Part shown: positions 1 to 8,200 of the stretch, piece by piece
How positions within the stretch are numbered: the stretch's first letter is position 1
Layout: every line of letters starts with the position of its first letter
Assembly (NCBI GenBank): GCA_035351315.1
Contig: DAOPVX010000002.1
Location: 1 to 64,000, forward strand
Source: UBA1359 sp029570385
GTDB taxonomy: Bacteria; Patescibacteriota; Patescibacteriia; Patescibacteriales; Patescibacteriaceae
DNA: 64,000 nucleotides
Direction of reading: 5' to 3'
Translations under genes and position numbers: made by a program
The notes under the pieces: model-generated
What the model saw: only the letters and a program-made list of their open reading frames with translations
What the model was told of the DNA's origin: nothing
The model's database searches: none

Positions 1-80
1 ATCGTGAAACCGAGTTTTTCTAAAGCTGTAGTTAATTTTTTTCGCGGCAAAGTGCCTGGCAAATATTTAAGCGATGGCAT
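1..80 (-). CDS. HicA-like toxin, N-terminal fragment (cut by window edge)
   Basis: Only the first 26 codons are present; the gene runs off the left edge. The ATG at 80 opens a peptide reading MPSLKYLPGTLPRKKL and then TTALEKLGF. The pattern of a short basic start followed by K-L-x-x-A-L-x-K-L-G-F resembles the beginning of HicA mRNA interferases, small double-stranded-RNA-binding-fold toxins. The start overlaps the end of the upstream 107-residue gene by 14 bases, so the two are probably translationally coupled. The identification rests on a short motif and on the pairing. The catalytic histidine region lies outside the window and cannot be checked. Confidence 0.4.
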   Translation of the reverse strand, partial: MPSLKYLPGTLPRKKLTTALEKLGFT

Positions 81-390
81 ACTCCCTCTCCTTGTCGCCA
101 GTCTGGTACAAGCCAGCTTCTTTGGCGTAAGTGGAGGGAATTTCAAAAGAGGTCAAGATGGCATCTTTAATGTTTTTATCTAACTCACCAGTATCTTTTC
201 CCGAAGTGATAATAGAACCGTAGATAAAATTACTACTGACAGCCACAATTAATCCATTTTTGCGGTATTGGTTAAATTTAATCGGGCCATTATTCTTAAA
301 ATAGCGATACATCTCTGCTAGGCCAGTCGGCATATTGCGGCCCGACGTCATTTTAGCGGCCAAGTCTTTAGCTTGTTTGATGATTGACAT
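67..390 (-). CDS. Small hypothetical protein, possible HicB-like antitoxin
   Basis: A 107-residue soluble protein with no signal peptide or membrane segment. The N-terminal half is basic. The C-terminal half contains TSGKDTGELDKNIKDAI and then an acidic tail. An Ile/Thr strand followed by a D-x-x-E-L-x-x-N-I-x-x-A-I helix is reminiscent of the HicB (UPF0150) fold, in which a partial RNase-H-like domain blocks HicA. The gene lies upstream of and overlaps a HicA-like start, the hicB-hicA order found in part of the family. It may be transcribed with pth, which ends 68 bases upstream; a TATAAT on the minus strand at 428-423 could also start it. I would otherwise call it hypothetical. Confidence 0.4.
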   Translation of the reverse strand: MSIIKQAKDLAAKMTSGRNMPTGLAEMYRYFKNNGPIKFNQYRKNGLIVAVSSNFIYGSIITSGKDTGELDKNIKDAILTSFEIPSTYAKEAGLYQTGDKEREYAIA

Positions 391-457
391 ATTCTAAGCG
401 GTGGGAGGATGGTAATAAATATATTATAAATCTTTTGTTGGGAAAAATAAACAACTA

Positions 458-1000
458 TTAATCATTAATAAACCTTTTTACTTCCGTTAAATCAGTTTTT
501 TGGAGATTTTTCCGTTCAGCGGCGGAGAAATTTTTGAGCACATAATCAACCGTATTGGTTGGTTTGGTGGTCGGCTGGATGCCCAACCGATAGCGGTTGA
601 ATTTTTGGGTGCCTAAGTAGTCAATAATGGATTGGACGCCGTTATGGCCGGCTGACCGGCTGTCAGTGGACCAGCGGGCTGCGCCCATCGGCAAATCTAG
701 TTCATCGTGAATGACGAGCAAAATGTCGCTTAAATCATTAGCCAATAAATTATAATAATTTATAATAGCGCTAACCGCTCGGCCTGAGTCGTTCATCATG
801 GTTTGTGGTTTCACTAATAAGGTGTCGCCAATACTGGCCACTTCAGCTGACCAGTTTTTTTTATTTTGCCAGCTAATTTTTTGTCCAGTTTCGGACGCTA
901 GTTCAGCGGCTAGTCGGTCAATCAATAGCCAACCAGCGTTATGGCGAGTCTTGGCGTATTTAGCGCCGGGATTACCAAGACCAACAATAATTTTTTTCAT
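458..1000 (-). CDS. pth: Peptidyl-tRNA hydrolase
   Basis: A 180-residue enzyme that cleaves the ester bond of peptidyl-tRNAs dropped from stalled ribosomes, recycling the tRNA. The family signatures are all visible: GLGNPGAKYAKTRHNAGW at the N-terminus with the catalytic His in TRHN, HDELDLPMG in the middle, and AGHNGVQSI followed by the F-x-R-x-R-x-G-I motif. The length is slightly below the usual 185-195. It starts 5 bases after der ends, so it belongs to the minus-strand run LCP-der-pth, a set of housekeeping genes read leftward. Confidence 0.95.
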   Translation of the reverse strand: MKKIIVGLGNPGAKYAKTRHNAGWLLIDRLAAELASETGQKISWQNKKNWSAEVASIGDTLLVKPQTMMNDSGRAVSAIINYYNLLANDLSDILLVIHDELDLPMGAARWSTDSRSAGHNGVQSIIDYLGTQKFNRYRLGIQPTTKPTNTVDYVLKNFSAAERKNLQKTDLTEVKRFIND

Positions 1001-1005
1001 AATAT

Positions 1006-2475
1006 TTAATGATTGCTTTTGTGCTGCGGGTTGATTTGTCGGCCGCGAGCGACATGGATGCTAATCGGTGTGCCGATAAAGCCATAGGTGTGGCGCAATT
1101 GGTTCTGGATAAAGCGTAGATAAGAAAAATGCAGATTATCTTTAATGCCGATGGTGACCGTAAAACAAGGCGGGCCAGCTTCGGTTTGGACAAAGCTATA
1201 AATATGAGGATGCTTTAAGCCTTTGCCTTTGGCTGGCCGGTGATGCTTAACAATCCTGGATAGAAAATGATCAAGTTGGCTTTTGCTCAAGCTGATTGAA
1301 CGTTGAGCACCGACTTCAATAATTAAGTCTAGTATTTTCTGGACTTTAGATGTAGTTTTGGCCGAGACAAAAGCAATCGGCGCAAAACCGACAAACGGCA
1401 GGCGATGATAAATAGCCTCGGTGAATTTAACCGTGTCGCGTTCTTCAACTTTATCCCATTTGTTAGCGGCGATAATTAAACTTTTTTTGCGGTTGATAAT
1501 TTCTTCAGCCAAGCTAGCCTCTTGATGACTGATCGGTTGGCTGATGTCCACCAGTAAGATGGCAATATCGGCTTGATTGAGCCGCTGCCGGCTTTTAGCC
1601 ATTCCCATTTTTTCTAGGGGTTTTTTCTTGCCCGGATCTTTACGAGCGATACCGGCGGTATCAACTATTTGAATAATTTTATTGCGATATTTAATAAAAG
1701 TATCCTGCGGTTCACGAGTGGTGTGAGGAATGGCGCTGACTAATACTCGGTTATAGCCCAGTAAAGCATTAAGCAGGCTGGATTTGCCGACATTAGGCTT
1801 GCCCAGCAAACAGACTTTATAGTCAGGTTGTTCAGCATAGGCGACTAGCTCTAGCTCATTCTCATTGGTTGCATCCGGTAGTGAATCATGGGGCGCGGAT
1901 AATTTGTTTTTAGCATTGCGTCGCTGGCGATTAACCTGTTTGACGATTTCATCAAGCAGATCGCCGGTGCCCATGCCAGTGGCGGCACTAACCGGCCACG
2001 GTTCGCCCCAGCCCAAAGTATAAAATTCACTGATTTTATCTCGGTGGCGCGGGCTATCAATTTTATTAACAACCAATAAAATTGGTGTTTCTTTGGGTAG
2101 TAATTTTTTGCACGCCAAGGCCAATTCACGGTCTGGCGGCAATAAGCCGGCTTGTCCATCAACCACAAATAGGACCACGGCCGCTTTTTTTAATAATTGT
2201 CCGGTTTGATATTGGATTTTTTCTTCTAGTTCGGTCAATTGTTTCGATTTTTTTGGGCTGATCGTCAAGTAGATCAATTCATTCAAACCAGCGGTATCAA
2301 CTAACTCCAAGCGTCGTCGGTTCCAACTGATGATATGATGATTGGCGTCACGGGTGGTGTGATCAAGGTCAGCTACCAGCGCCCGCGGCGCACCAACCAG
2401 ACGGTTAAATAAAGTTGACTTGCCGACATTAGTCCGGCCGAAAATAATAATTTGGCTTGGTTTAATCGGCGGCAT
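1006..2475 (-). CDS. der: Ribosome-assembly GTPase Der (EngA)
   Basis: A double-GTPase that acts in maturation of the 50S ribosomal subunit. The 489 residues hold two G domains, the first with the P-loop GRTNVGKSTLFNRL and the second with GKPNVGKSSLLNALL, each followed by a DTAG switch and an N-K-x-D type motif (NKID, NKWD), then a C-terminal KH-like domain. A variable polar linker separates the two G domains. The ATG at 2475 is chosen because it gives the normal Der N-terminus and lies 4 bases past the end of the LCP gene. A further 20 residues of open frame upstream lie inside the LCP gene and look spurious. Confidence 0.95.
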   Translation of the reverse strand: MPPIKPSQIIIFGRTNVGKSTLFNRLVGAPRALVADLDHTTRDANHHIISWNRRRLELVDTAGLNELIYLTISPKKSKQLTELEEKIQYQTGQLLKKAAVVLFVVDGQAGLLPPDRELALACKKLLPKETPILLVVNKIDSPRHRDKISEFYTLGWGEPWPVSAATGMGTGDLLDEIVKQVNRQRRNAKNKLSAPHDSLPDATNENELELVAYAEQPDYKVCLLGKPNVGKSSLLNALLGYNRVLVSAIPHTTREPQDTFIKYRNKIIQIVDTAGIARKDPGKKKPLEKMGMAKSRQRLNQADIAILLVDISQPISHQEASLAEEIINRKKSLIIAANKWDKVEERDTVKFTEAIYHRLPFVGFAPIAFVSAKTTSKVQKILDLIIEVGAQRSISLSKSQLDHFLSRIVKHHRPAKGKGLKHPHIYSFVQTEAGPPCFTVTIGIKDNLHFSYLRFIQNQLRHTYGFIGTPISIHVARGRQINPQHKSNH

Positions 2476-2479
2476 AGTT

Positions 2480-4162
2480 TTAAGGGTTATTGGAATAGTC
2501 AAGGCCAAGCAGCAGAATAAAATCCGGTTGGGCAATATTGGGGTTTTGTTTGATTAATTGGCTGGTTTCTGTCGCCAACCATTGAGGAATATCAGCGGCG
2601 ATGATTGCTTTGGTCTTGTGTTGCAACAAGGCTAAATCAGCCGGTTTGGCGCCATAGGTTAGATCATAAATAGTGGTTTGCGCCAGATTTTTGTGTTGAG
2701 TATTACTAATATTGGTGACGGTAAAACCATATTGCTGCAATCTAGTTTTGGTTCGACCGGCTAAACCGTTGATGGTCGTGCTATTGCGGATATCCAGCTT
2801 AGCTTCGGCTTTGTTCGGTAGATTGTCCGGGCTAATTGTTGCCACGGTGGCTGTAGTTTTAGTTATTGCGCTATTATTATCAACAAGAGACGGAGCGGCT
2901 ACTGTGAATGATTCATTAAAGCGACTGATAATTTGGCTAAAATCACCAGTGACTGGCGTGAGAATATAAGCGCCATCAGTGCCAATCACATCACGCAGCA
3001 GCCCCTTGGGCCCATTGTCTAAGATGATGTTAGTAATTTGGCTTTGATTAACATCTTTGGCCAGTTGCCACACACTAACTAATTCATCAGGTTGTAGATT
3101 GGTGGTCACATGTTCCTCGGCATTGCCGATGATATTCATAATTAATTTTGGTTTGAATAGGGTATTGGCGCTGAATAGTTTATCTTTAACTGCTTCAAGT
3201 ATTTTTTGTTGGCGCTTGGAACGGGCAAAATCAGAACCCTCAACGCCAACACCGTGTCGCGAGCGGGCATACTTGAGAGCTAATTGGCCGTCCATGGTTT
3301 GCCGACCGGCATCAATATGTAAATGTTCAAAGCGGCTATAATAGTCGGGATTATTTTCACGACCCATAATTGGATAGCGGTAATCATCTAAAGTGTTTTC
3401 CACTTCCACTTCAATGCCGCCCAAGTCATCAATAATTTTAACAAAGCCGTCAAAATCAACTCGCAGATAATAATGAATCGGCATTTCCAGAATTTCACTA
3501 ATGAGATCAGCCGTGGCTTGGCCACCGCTGCCGGGATTTTGGGCTTCGGCCAAGGAATTGGCGCTATTGATTTTTCGCCAACCATAACCGGTCATTGGCA
3601 CAGTTAAATCGCGAGGAATAGACATCATGACTACCTTGTGAGTTGATGGTTGGAAGCTGGCCACCATAATTGTGTCGGTCAACATGCCGCCATCGTGATT
3701 CTTGCCGCCAATACCAAGTAAAACGAAATTAATACGATCTTGATCTTCACCTTTAAGAATTGTTCTTTGACTGACACCCAATTTAAATTTAGTTAACATC
3801 GACAGGCTTTTCCAAAAAGAAAAACCTTGGCTATTGGCGGCTCCGCCACTTTGAGTGGCTGGCCAAATACGCCAGCCCAAATAAGCCAACAATACCAGAC
3901 TGAGCACTAAGAATAAGCAGCTGAAGCGCTTTTTACGCGGCCGCGGCCTTTCAATAGCTGATGATTGCAAGCCAACTGTTGCTCGTTCATTGCGCCAATG
4001 GTTAGCTGGCTGCGGTTGTTTATTGGCTGGCTCAACGACTATTCTAATTGGTTCGTTGGCTCGGCTGGTCGGCATTGGCGGCTGGAATTCAGTTGGGTAA
4101 TCAGGTTGATCGTCAAACAGTTCAGCCAGAATATCTTGATTATCATTATTTTGATTAGGCAT
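2480..4162 (-). CDS. LytR-CpsA-Psr family glycopolymer transferase with LytR_C domain
   Basis: A 560-residue membrane-anchored enzyme. LCP proteins transfer undecaprenyl-linked glycopolymers to peptidoglycan. The N-terminal 80 residues are cytoplasmic and polar, followed by one transmembrane helix near residues 82-100. The extracellular LCP domain shows LLGIGGKNHDGGMLTDTIMV, SIPRDLTV and LKYARSRHG, which hold the conserved acidic and arginine residues that bind the pyrophosphate. The C-terminal part from about residue 450 (AKLDIRNSTTINGLAGR) fits the LytR_C domain. It probably finishes the surface glycan made by the rhamnose and GT2 cluster at 44-54 kb. It is first in the minus-strand run with der and pth. 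Confidence 0.9.
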   Translation of the reverse strand: MPNQNNDNQDILAELFDDQPDYPTEFQPPMPTSRANEPIRIVVEPANKQPQPANHWRNERATVGLQSSAIERPRPRKKRFSCLFLVLSLVLLAYLGWRIWPATQSGGAANSQGFSFWKSLSMLTKFKLGVSQRTILKGEDQDRINFVLLGIGGKNHDGGMLTDTIMVASFQPSTHKVVMMSIPRDLTVPMTGYGWRKINSANSLAEAQNPGSGGQATADLISEILEMPIHYYLRVDFDGFVKIIDDLGGIEVEVENTLDDYRYPIMGRENNPDYYSRFEHLHIDAGRQTMDGQLALKYARSRHGVGVEGSDFARSKRQQKILEAVKDKLFSANTLFKPKLIMNIIGNAEEHVTTNLQPDELVSVWQLAKDVNQSQITNIILDNGPKGLLRDVIGTDGAYILTPVTGDFSQIISRFNESFTVAAPSLVDNNSAITKTTATVATISPDNLPNKAEAKLDIRNSTTINGLAGRTKTRLQQYGFTVTNISNTQHKNLAQTTIYDLTYGAKPADLALLQHKTKAIIAADIPQWLATETSQLIKQNPNIAQPDFILLLGLDYSNNP

Positions 4163-4181
4163 AATTAGCGGTATTTATGAC

Positions 4182-4275
4182 AAAAAATGGTTTTGGCTGA
4201 GGCAAAACCACTTGCAGTATAAAAGATTTTTTCTACTTTGGCAACTTGACCGCTAATCCGATTCGGTGCTATATT
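4182..4275. promoter_or_regulatory. Divergent promoters of lepB (plus) and the LCP gene (minus), with a 5' hairpin
   Basis: Plus strand: TTGACC at 4246-4251, an 18-base spacer and TATATT at 4270-4275 preceded by an extended -10 TG, reading toward lepB. Minus strand: TTGCCA at 4244-4239, a 17-base spacer and TATACT at 4221-4216, reading toward the LCP gene. The two -35 boxes are one base apart. The predicted minus transcript starts at about 4209, on the first arm of an 8-bp hairpin (4210-4203 with 4195-4188) followed by six T in the minus-strand sense. That hairpin could cap the 5' end or attenuate. Confidence 0.6.
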
Positions 4276-4331
4276 AAGACCAAGCTTTTCATCAAAAGCC
4301 AATTGTTATTTTTCATAATATTAAATAAAAT

Positions 4332-4916
4332 ATGATATTTACTTATGATTTTAAAGCTCGTCTTCGCTTGTGGGGAATTTCTTTGTTAGAGATAGTCAAG
4401 GTCGGTCTTCTGGCTTTGGCGATTGTTTTGCCTATCCGCCTGTTTATTGTTTGCCCTTTTTATGTTAAGGGTGCTTCCATGGAGCCTAATTTTTATGATA
4501 AGGAATATCTGCTAATTGATGAAATCAGTTATCGTTTTCAAGCGCCGCAGCGCGGTGAGGTGGTTGTCTTTCGCTATCCGCAAGATCCGCGTGAATATTT
4601 TATTAAACGGATTATTGGTTTGCCGGGCGAAACTTTAAAAATGGATCAAGGGGATGTTTATCTCTTAGATAAGTCCACAAATGAATGGACTAAAATTACT
4701 GAAACTTATCTGCCCAGCACTGATCAGACTTTTGCCCTTGATAGCAACGAATTAACTCTTGGTCCTGATGAATTTTTTGTTTTAGGCGATAATCGCGCTC
4801 ATTCTCGTGACTCCCGTTTTTTTGGTCCGCTTAATCGGCGCTATATAGTCGGCCGAGTTATGCTGCGCGGTTTGCCAATATCAAGAGCGCAAATTTTTAA
4901 AACCCCCAGCTATTAA
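4332..4916 (+). CDS. lepB: Signal peptidase I
   Basis: A 194-residue membrane serine protease that removes signal peptides from exported proteins. One transmembrane helix spans about residues 20-42. The catalytic Ser/Lys dyad is visible as GASMEP (Ser49) and YFIKRIIGLPGE (Lys92), followed by the box-D/E segment VLGDNRAHSRDSR with the G-D-N-R-x-x-S-x-D-S-R signature. The size matches short Gram-positive-type SipS enzymes. The signal peptides of the giant proteins at 8201 and 10790 are likely substrates. The upstream promoter is divergent from the LCP gene, and hisS follows after 36 bases. Confidence 0.95.
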   Translation: MIFTYDFKARLRLWGISLLEIVKVGLLALAIVLPIRLFIVCPFYVKGASMEPNFYDKEYLLIDEISYRFQAPQRGEVVVFRYPQDPREYFIKRIIGLPGETLKMDQGDVYLLDKSTNEWTKITETYLPSTDQTFALDSNELTLGPDEFFVLGDNRAHSRDSRFFGPLNRRYIVGRVMLRGLPISRAQIFKTPSY

Positions 4917-4952
4917 TTGGCGAATTGGTTAAAATTTTAAATTTTATTATAT

Positions 4953-6290
4953 ATGGTGGAAAAAAATAAAACTACTGTCGCTCGTCCGGTTAAACATGAA
5001 GCGGCGCCCAGTTCTTTTCGTCGCCTTAAAGGAATGAAAGATGTTCTGCCTGGCGATTATCCGGTTTGGGATTTTGTTTTGCGGACCGCTTTTCGTTTAG
5101 CTGATTTTCATGGTTTTGAACGAGTTGACACACCGGTCTTAGAAAACTTAAGTCTTTACGAGCGTTCTAGCGGTCGAACTAGTGATATTGTCACTAAAGA
5201 GATGTATAGTTTTGTTGACAAGAGTGGCGATCGAATTGCGTTGCGTCCCGAAGCGACTCCGGGCATTGTTCGTTCGTATATTGAACATGGTTGGCTTAAT
5301 CTGCCGCAGCCAGTTAAGACTTTGTGGTATGGCCCGCTTTTTCGTCATGATAAGCCGCAGTTGGGACGCTATCGGCAGCACCATCAGATTAATTTTGATA
5401 TTTTTGGTGAGGCCAGTCCGTTGGCTGATGTTCAGGTCATTTTTTTAGCCCACCAGATTGTTAGTGATTTAGGTATTAAGGCTCAAGTAGATATCAATAG
5501 TCTGGGCTGTTCTGATTGCCGGCCGAATTATATTAACAAGCTTTTGGCTTATTATCGTGAAAAGAAACATCGCGATCAGCTTTGCCAAGATTGTCGCAAA
5601 CGTTTGTTAAAAAATCCGTTGCGAGTTTTGGATTGTAAAGAGCCGGCTTGTATTAATGTCGCTCGTGAGGCGCCGCAGATGGTTGATTATTTGTGCGATC
5701 CGTGCAAGCAGCACTTTGTTAAGATTCTGGAATTTTTAGATGGCTTAAGTGTCCCTTATAATCTCAATTCACAATTAGTGCGCGGGTTAGATTATTATAC
5801 CAGAACGGTTTTTGAATTAGTCGTTCCCAGCCAGACGGCCGAACGGCCATTGTCATTGGGCGGCGGCGGCCGATATGATCAATTAGTGGAATATTTAGGC
5901 GGTCGGCCAACTCCGGCTTGCGGTTTTGCCTTAGGCGTCGAGCGGCTCATCTTGCAACTAGACGAAAATCATGTTAAGGTAGCGACCAGCCAAGATCAGC
6001 CTGACATTTTTTTAGCTCAATTGGGTGACGGCGCTCGCTTAAAATCATTATTATTATTTGAAGAATTGCGGCAAGTCGGTTTGACTATCCGTCAGTCTTT
6101 TACTAAAGATAGTCTTAAGGCCCAGTTAGCTTTAGCTAGCCAGGTCGGCGCTAAGTATACCTTGATTATTGGTCAAAAAGAGTTATTAGATGGCACGATA
6201 TTGTTGCGCGACATGGAATCCGGTTCGCAAGAGGTTTTGGATTTTAAGAAAGTCAAAACCATTATGGCTAAGCGCCTGGGTAAAAATTAA
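4953..6290 (+). CDS. hisS: Histidyl-tRNA synthetase
   Basis: A class II synthetase of 445 residues that charges tRNA-His. Motif 2 and the histidine-specific signatures are visible: LRPEATPGIVRSYIEHG, YGPLFRHDKPQLGRYRQHHQ, RGLDYYTRTVFE and the motif-3 region CGFALGVERL. The C-terminal anticodon-binding domain starts near residue 345 (QPDIFLAQLGD). The first 25 residues are a polar extension before RRLKGMKDVLPGDY, where the conserved core begins. The middle region holds a C-x-x-C pair (SLGCSDCRPNY) and further cysteines (DCRKRLLKNP), possibly a metal site. It sits between lepB and rpsU on one strand. Confidence 0.95.
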   Translation: MVEKNKTTVARPVKHEAAPSSFRRLKGMKDVLPGDYPVWDFVLRTAFRLADFHGFERVDTPVLENLSLYERSSGRTSDIVTKEMYSFVDKSGDRIALRPEATPGIVRSYIEHGWLNLPQPVKTLWYGPLFRHDKPQLGRYRQHHQINFDIFGEASPLADVQVIFLAHQIVSDLGIKAQVDINSLGCSDCRPNYINKLLAYYREKKHRDQLCQDCRKRLLKNPLRVLDCKEPACINVAREAPQMVDYLCDPCKQHFVKILEFLDGLSVPYNLNSQLVRGLDYYTRTVFELVVPSQTAERPLSLGGGGRYDQLVEYLGGRPTPACGFALGVERLILQLDENHVKVATSQDQPDIFLAQLGDGARLKSLLLFEELRQVGLTIRQSFTKDSLKAQLALASQVGAKYTLIIGQKELLDGTILLRDMESGSQEVLDFKKVKTIMAKRLGKN

Positions 6291-6331
6291 TCCTTTATTT
6301 AGTTTAATAAAGCTAGAAAGGTAGGTGTAGT

Positions 6332-6565
6332 ATGGTTGAATTTAAACGCAAGAAAGGCGAAAGTTTTGAGAGTTTTTTGCGTCGCTTTAATAAGCGGCTG
6401 CAGCTTGATGGTAAGTTAATGTTGGTGCGCCAAAATCGTTACCACAAAAATGAACCTAATAAGCGGCAAGTTCGTTTAAGCGCTCTAGTCCGCAAAGAAT
6501 TGCGGGAAAAACGAGCCTATTTAAGGCGAATCGGTAAATTAAAAGATGAGTTTCGCCAATGGTAA
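6332..6565 (+). CDS. rpsU: 30S ribosomal protein S21
   Basis: A 77-residue, very basic small-subunit protein that contacts the 3' domain of 16S rRNA near the anti-Shine-Dalgarno sequence. FESFLRRFNKRLQLDGKL near the start and the Arg/Lys-rich helix RKELREKRAYLRRIGKLK match S21, with a short C-terminal extension beyond the typical 58-70 residues. The start has a recognisable purine-rich leader (AAAGGTAGG, about 7 bases before the ATG), which is unusual in this window. A strong terminator follows 21 bases after the stop. Confidence 0.9.
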   Translation: MVEFKRKKGESFESFLRRFNKRLQLDGKLMLVRQNRYHKNEPNKRQVRLSALVRKELREKRAYLRRIGKLKDEFRQW

Positions 6566-6586
6566 AATGTGTTTCACCAGCTACCA

Positions 6587-6625
6587 ATTAAAAACCGCGG
6601 TTTCGGCCGCGGTTTTTAATTTTGT
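6587..6625. terminator. Bidirectional intrinsic terminator between rpsU and relA
   Basis: A 14-bp stem (6587-6600 with 6607-6620) with a 6-base loop. The GC core CCGCGG is flanked by A-tracts on the left and T-tracts on the right, so it can end transcripts from both converging genes. Confidence 0.85.
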
Positions 6626-6645
6626 CCTTTCTTTTTTTGTTCTCG

Positions 6646-8118
6646 TTACTTCCACCAGTCACGCAGACTTTGTAATTTCGCTAGTCTAACCAGCGCCGAT
6701 CGATGGGCATATTGGCGGATAGCGGCTTTGGCTTTACTGGTTTTAACGAATTTGAGCCAAGCCAAGTCCGGTCCGGCCTGTTTTTTGTCAATAATTATTT
6801 CCACTAAATCATTATTATGCAATATTTCATCAAGGCGGCCAATCTTGTTGTTAATTAAGACACCTTTAGCCTTGTTGCCAATTTCGGTGTGGACAGCATA
6901 AGCAAAATCAATCGGCGTCGCGCCGAGCGGTAATTCATGGACATCGCCCCGCGGTGTCAGGACAAATAGGTGGTCGTTAAAAATATCCAGCTGTAATTTT
7001 TGAATAAAGGTCTGCGTGTCCGGATTATCTTTTTGTAGGGCTAAAATTTCTTGTGTCCAGTGCAAGTTCGGGGTTAATTGATATTTATTGCCCTCTTTAT
7101 AGTTCCAATAAGCCGCCACTCCGTATTGAGCCTGTTCGTGCATCTGCGGGGTTCTGATTTGAAATTCAGTCGCTCGGCCCTCTTCGCCAAAAACAGTCGT
7201 ATGGAGGCTTTGATAGCCGTTAGGTTTTGGCAAGGCGATATAGTCTTTAAAGCGATTATTATTTGGTTTCCATAAACTGTGGATAACTCCAAGCGTCCGG
7301 TAACAATCATCACTAGTGGGAACAATAACTCGTAGGGCAAAAACATCATAGATCTCATCAAATTTACGTTGTTTATTGTTCATTTTTTGCCAGATACTAT
7401 AAAGATGCTTGAATCGGCCGTTAATTTCGTGATTGATTTTTAATTCATCCAAAGCCGTCCCCAGTTCACGGCCGGCGCGACTGATATATTGGGCTAATTC
7501 CAATTTTTTTTCTACCTCATATTTTTGCAGCAGCTCTTGATATTCATGTGGATGCAAATGTCTGAAACAAATATCTTCCATTTGCCATTTTAGGTGCCAG
7601 ATACCCAATAGGCCGGCAATTGGCACATAAATTTCCAATGTTTCTCTGGCGATGCGCTGACGCTTTTCTTCCGGTAAATATTCTAATGTTCTGAGGTTAT
7701 GCAGTCGATCAGCGAATTTTATGAGAATAACCCGCAAGTCTTTAGCCATAGCCAAAAACATTTTTTTCAAGCTTTCCCGATAACGTTCTTGGCCGCGGTA
7801 GCTGATTAAACTTAATTTAGTTACACTGCCAACCAGAAAAGCGATATCTTCACCAAATAGTTTTTTAATGGTGGGTAATTTATATTTAGTGTCCTCCGGC
7901 ACATCATGCAATAAACCGGCAGCGACAATCGGGGCATCAGCGTTAAGTTGAGCTAGAATAAAAGCTGTGTGAAGCGGATGTTGAATATATGGTTCGCCAG
8001 TCAGTCGCTTTTGTCCGTCATGAGCTTTAACGGCGAAGTTATAAGCTTTTTTGATTAAAGCTATGTCGGCTGGCGGATAATGGTCGGCAATCTTGGCAAT
8101 TATTTGTTCAATAGTCAT
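6646..8118 (-). CDS. rel: RelA/SpoT-type (p)ppGpp synthetase/hydrolase, short form
   Basis: A stringent-response enzyme that makes and degrades (p)ppGpp. The 490 residues contain the HD hydrolase domain (HPLHTAFILAQ, LLHDVPEDT, FADRLHNLRTL), the synthetase domain (GRFKHLYSIWQKM, FKDYIALPKPNGYQSLHT) and a TGS domain (FVLTPRGDVHELPLGATPIDFAYAVH). It ends about 70 residues after TGS, so the helical, zinc-finger and ACT regulatory domains of full-length Rel (about 730 residues) are absent. The hydrolase HDxxED motif is kept, so both activities are plausible. The ATG at 8118 is preferred to a TTG two codons upstream. The terminator at 6587 lies just past its stop. Confidence 0.92.
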   Translation of the reverse strand: MTIEQIIAKIADHYPPADIALIKKAYNFAVKAHDGQKRLTGEPYIQHPLHTAFILAQLNADAPIVAAGLLHDVPEDTKYKLPTIKKLFGEDIAFLVGSVTKLSLISYRGQERYRESLKKMFLAMAKDLRVILIKFADRLHNLRTLEYLPEEKRQRIARETLEIYVPIAGLLGIWHLKWQMEDICFRHLHPHEYQELLQKYEVEKKLELAQYISRAGRELGTALDELKINHEINGRFKHLYSIWQKMNNKQRKFDEIYDVFALRVIVPTSDDCYRTLGVIHSLWKPNNNRFKDYIALPKPNGYQSLHTTVFGEEGRATEFQIRTPQMHEQAQYGVAAYWNYKEGNKYQLTPNLHWTQEILALQKDNPDTQTFIQKLQLDIFNDHLFVLTPRGDVHELPLGATPIDFAYAVHTEIGNKAKGVLINNKIGRLDEILHNNDLVEIIIDKKQAGPDLAWLKFVKTSKAKAAIRQYAHRSALVRLAKLQSLRDWWK

Positions 8119-8131
8119 AAACAATCGGCTC

Positions 8132-8193
8132 TTGTTGGCTAAGGCCAGCTTGTGCTATACTAAAACTATACTTTAATTTTGTTAATCAGTCAA
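8132..8193. promoter_or_regulatory. Overlapping promoters: plus for the giant-protein operon, minus for rel
   Basis: Plus: TTGTTG at 8132-8137, an 18-base spacer and an extended -10 TGCTATACT with TATACT at 8156-8161. Minus: TTGACT at 8193-8188, a 17-base spacer and TATAGT at 8170-8165. The two -10 boxes are three bases apart, and each predicted transcript runs through the promoter of the other, so the two promoters should interfere. Confidence 0.55.
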
Positions 8194-8200
8194 AATTAAC

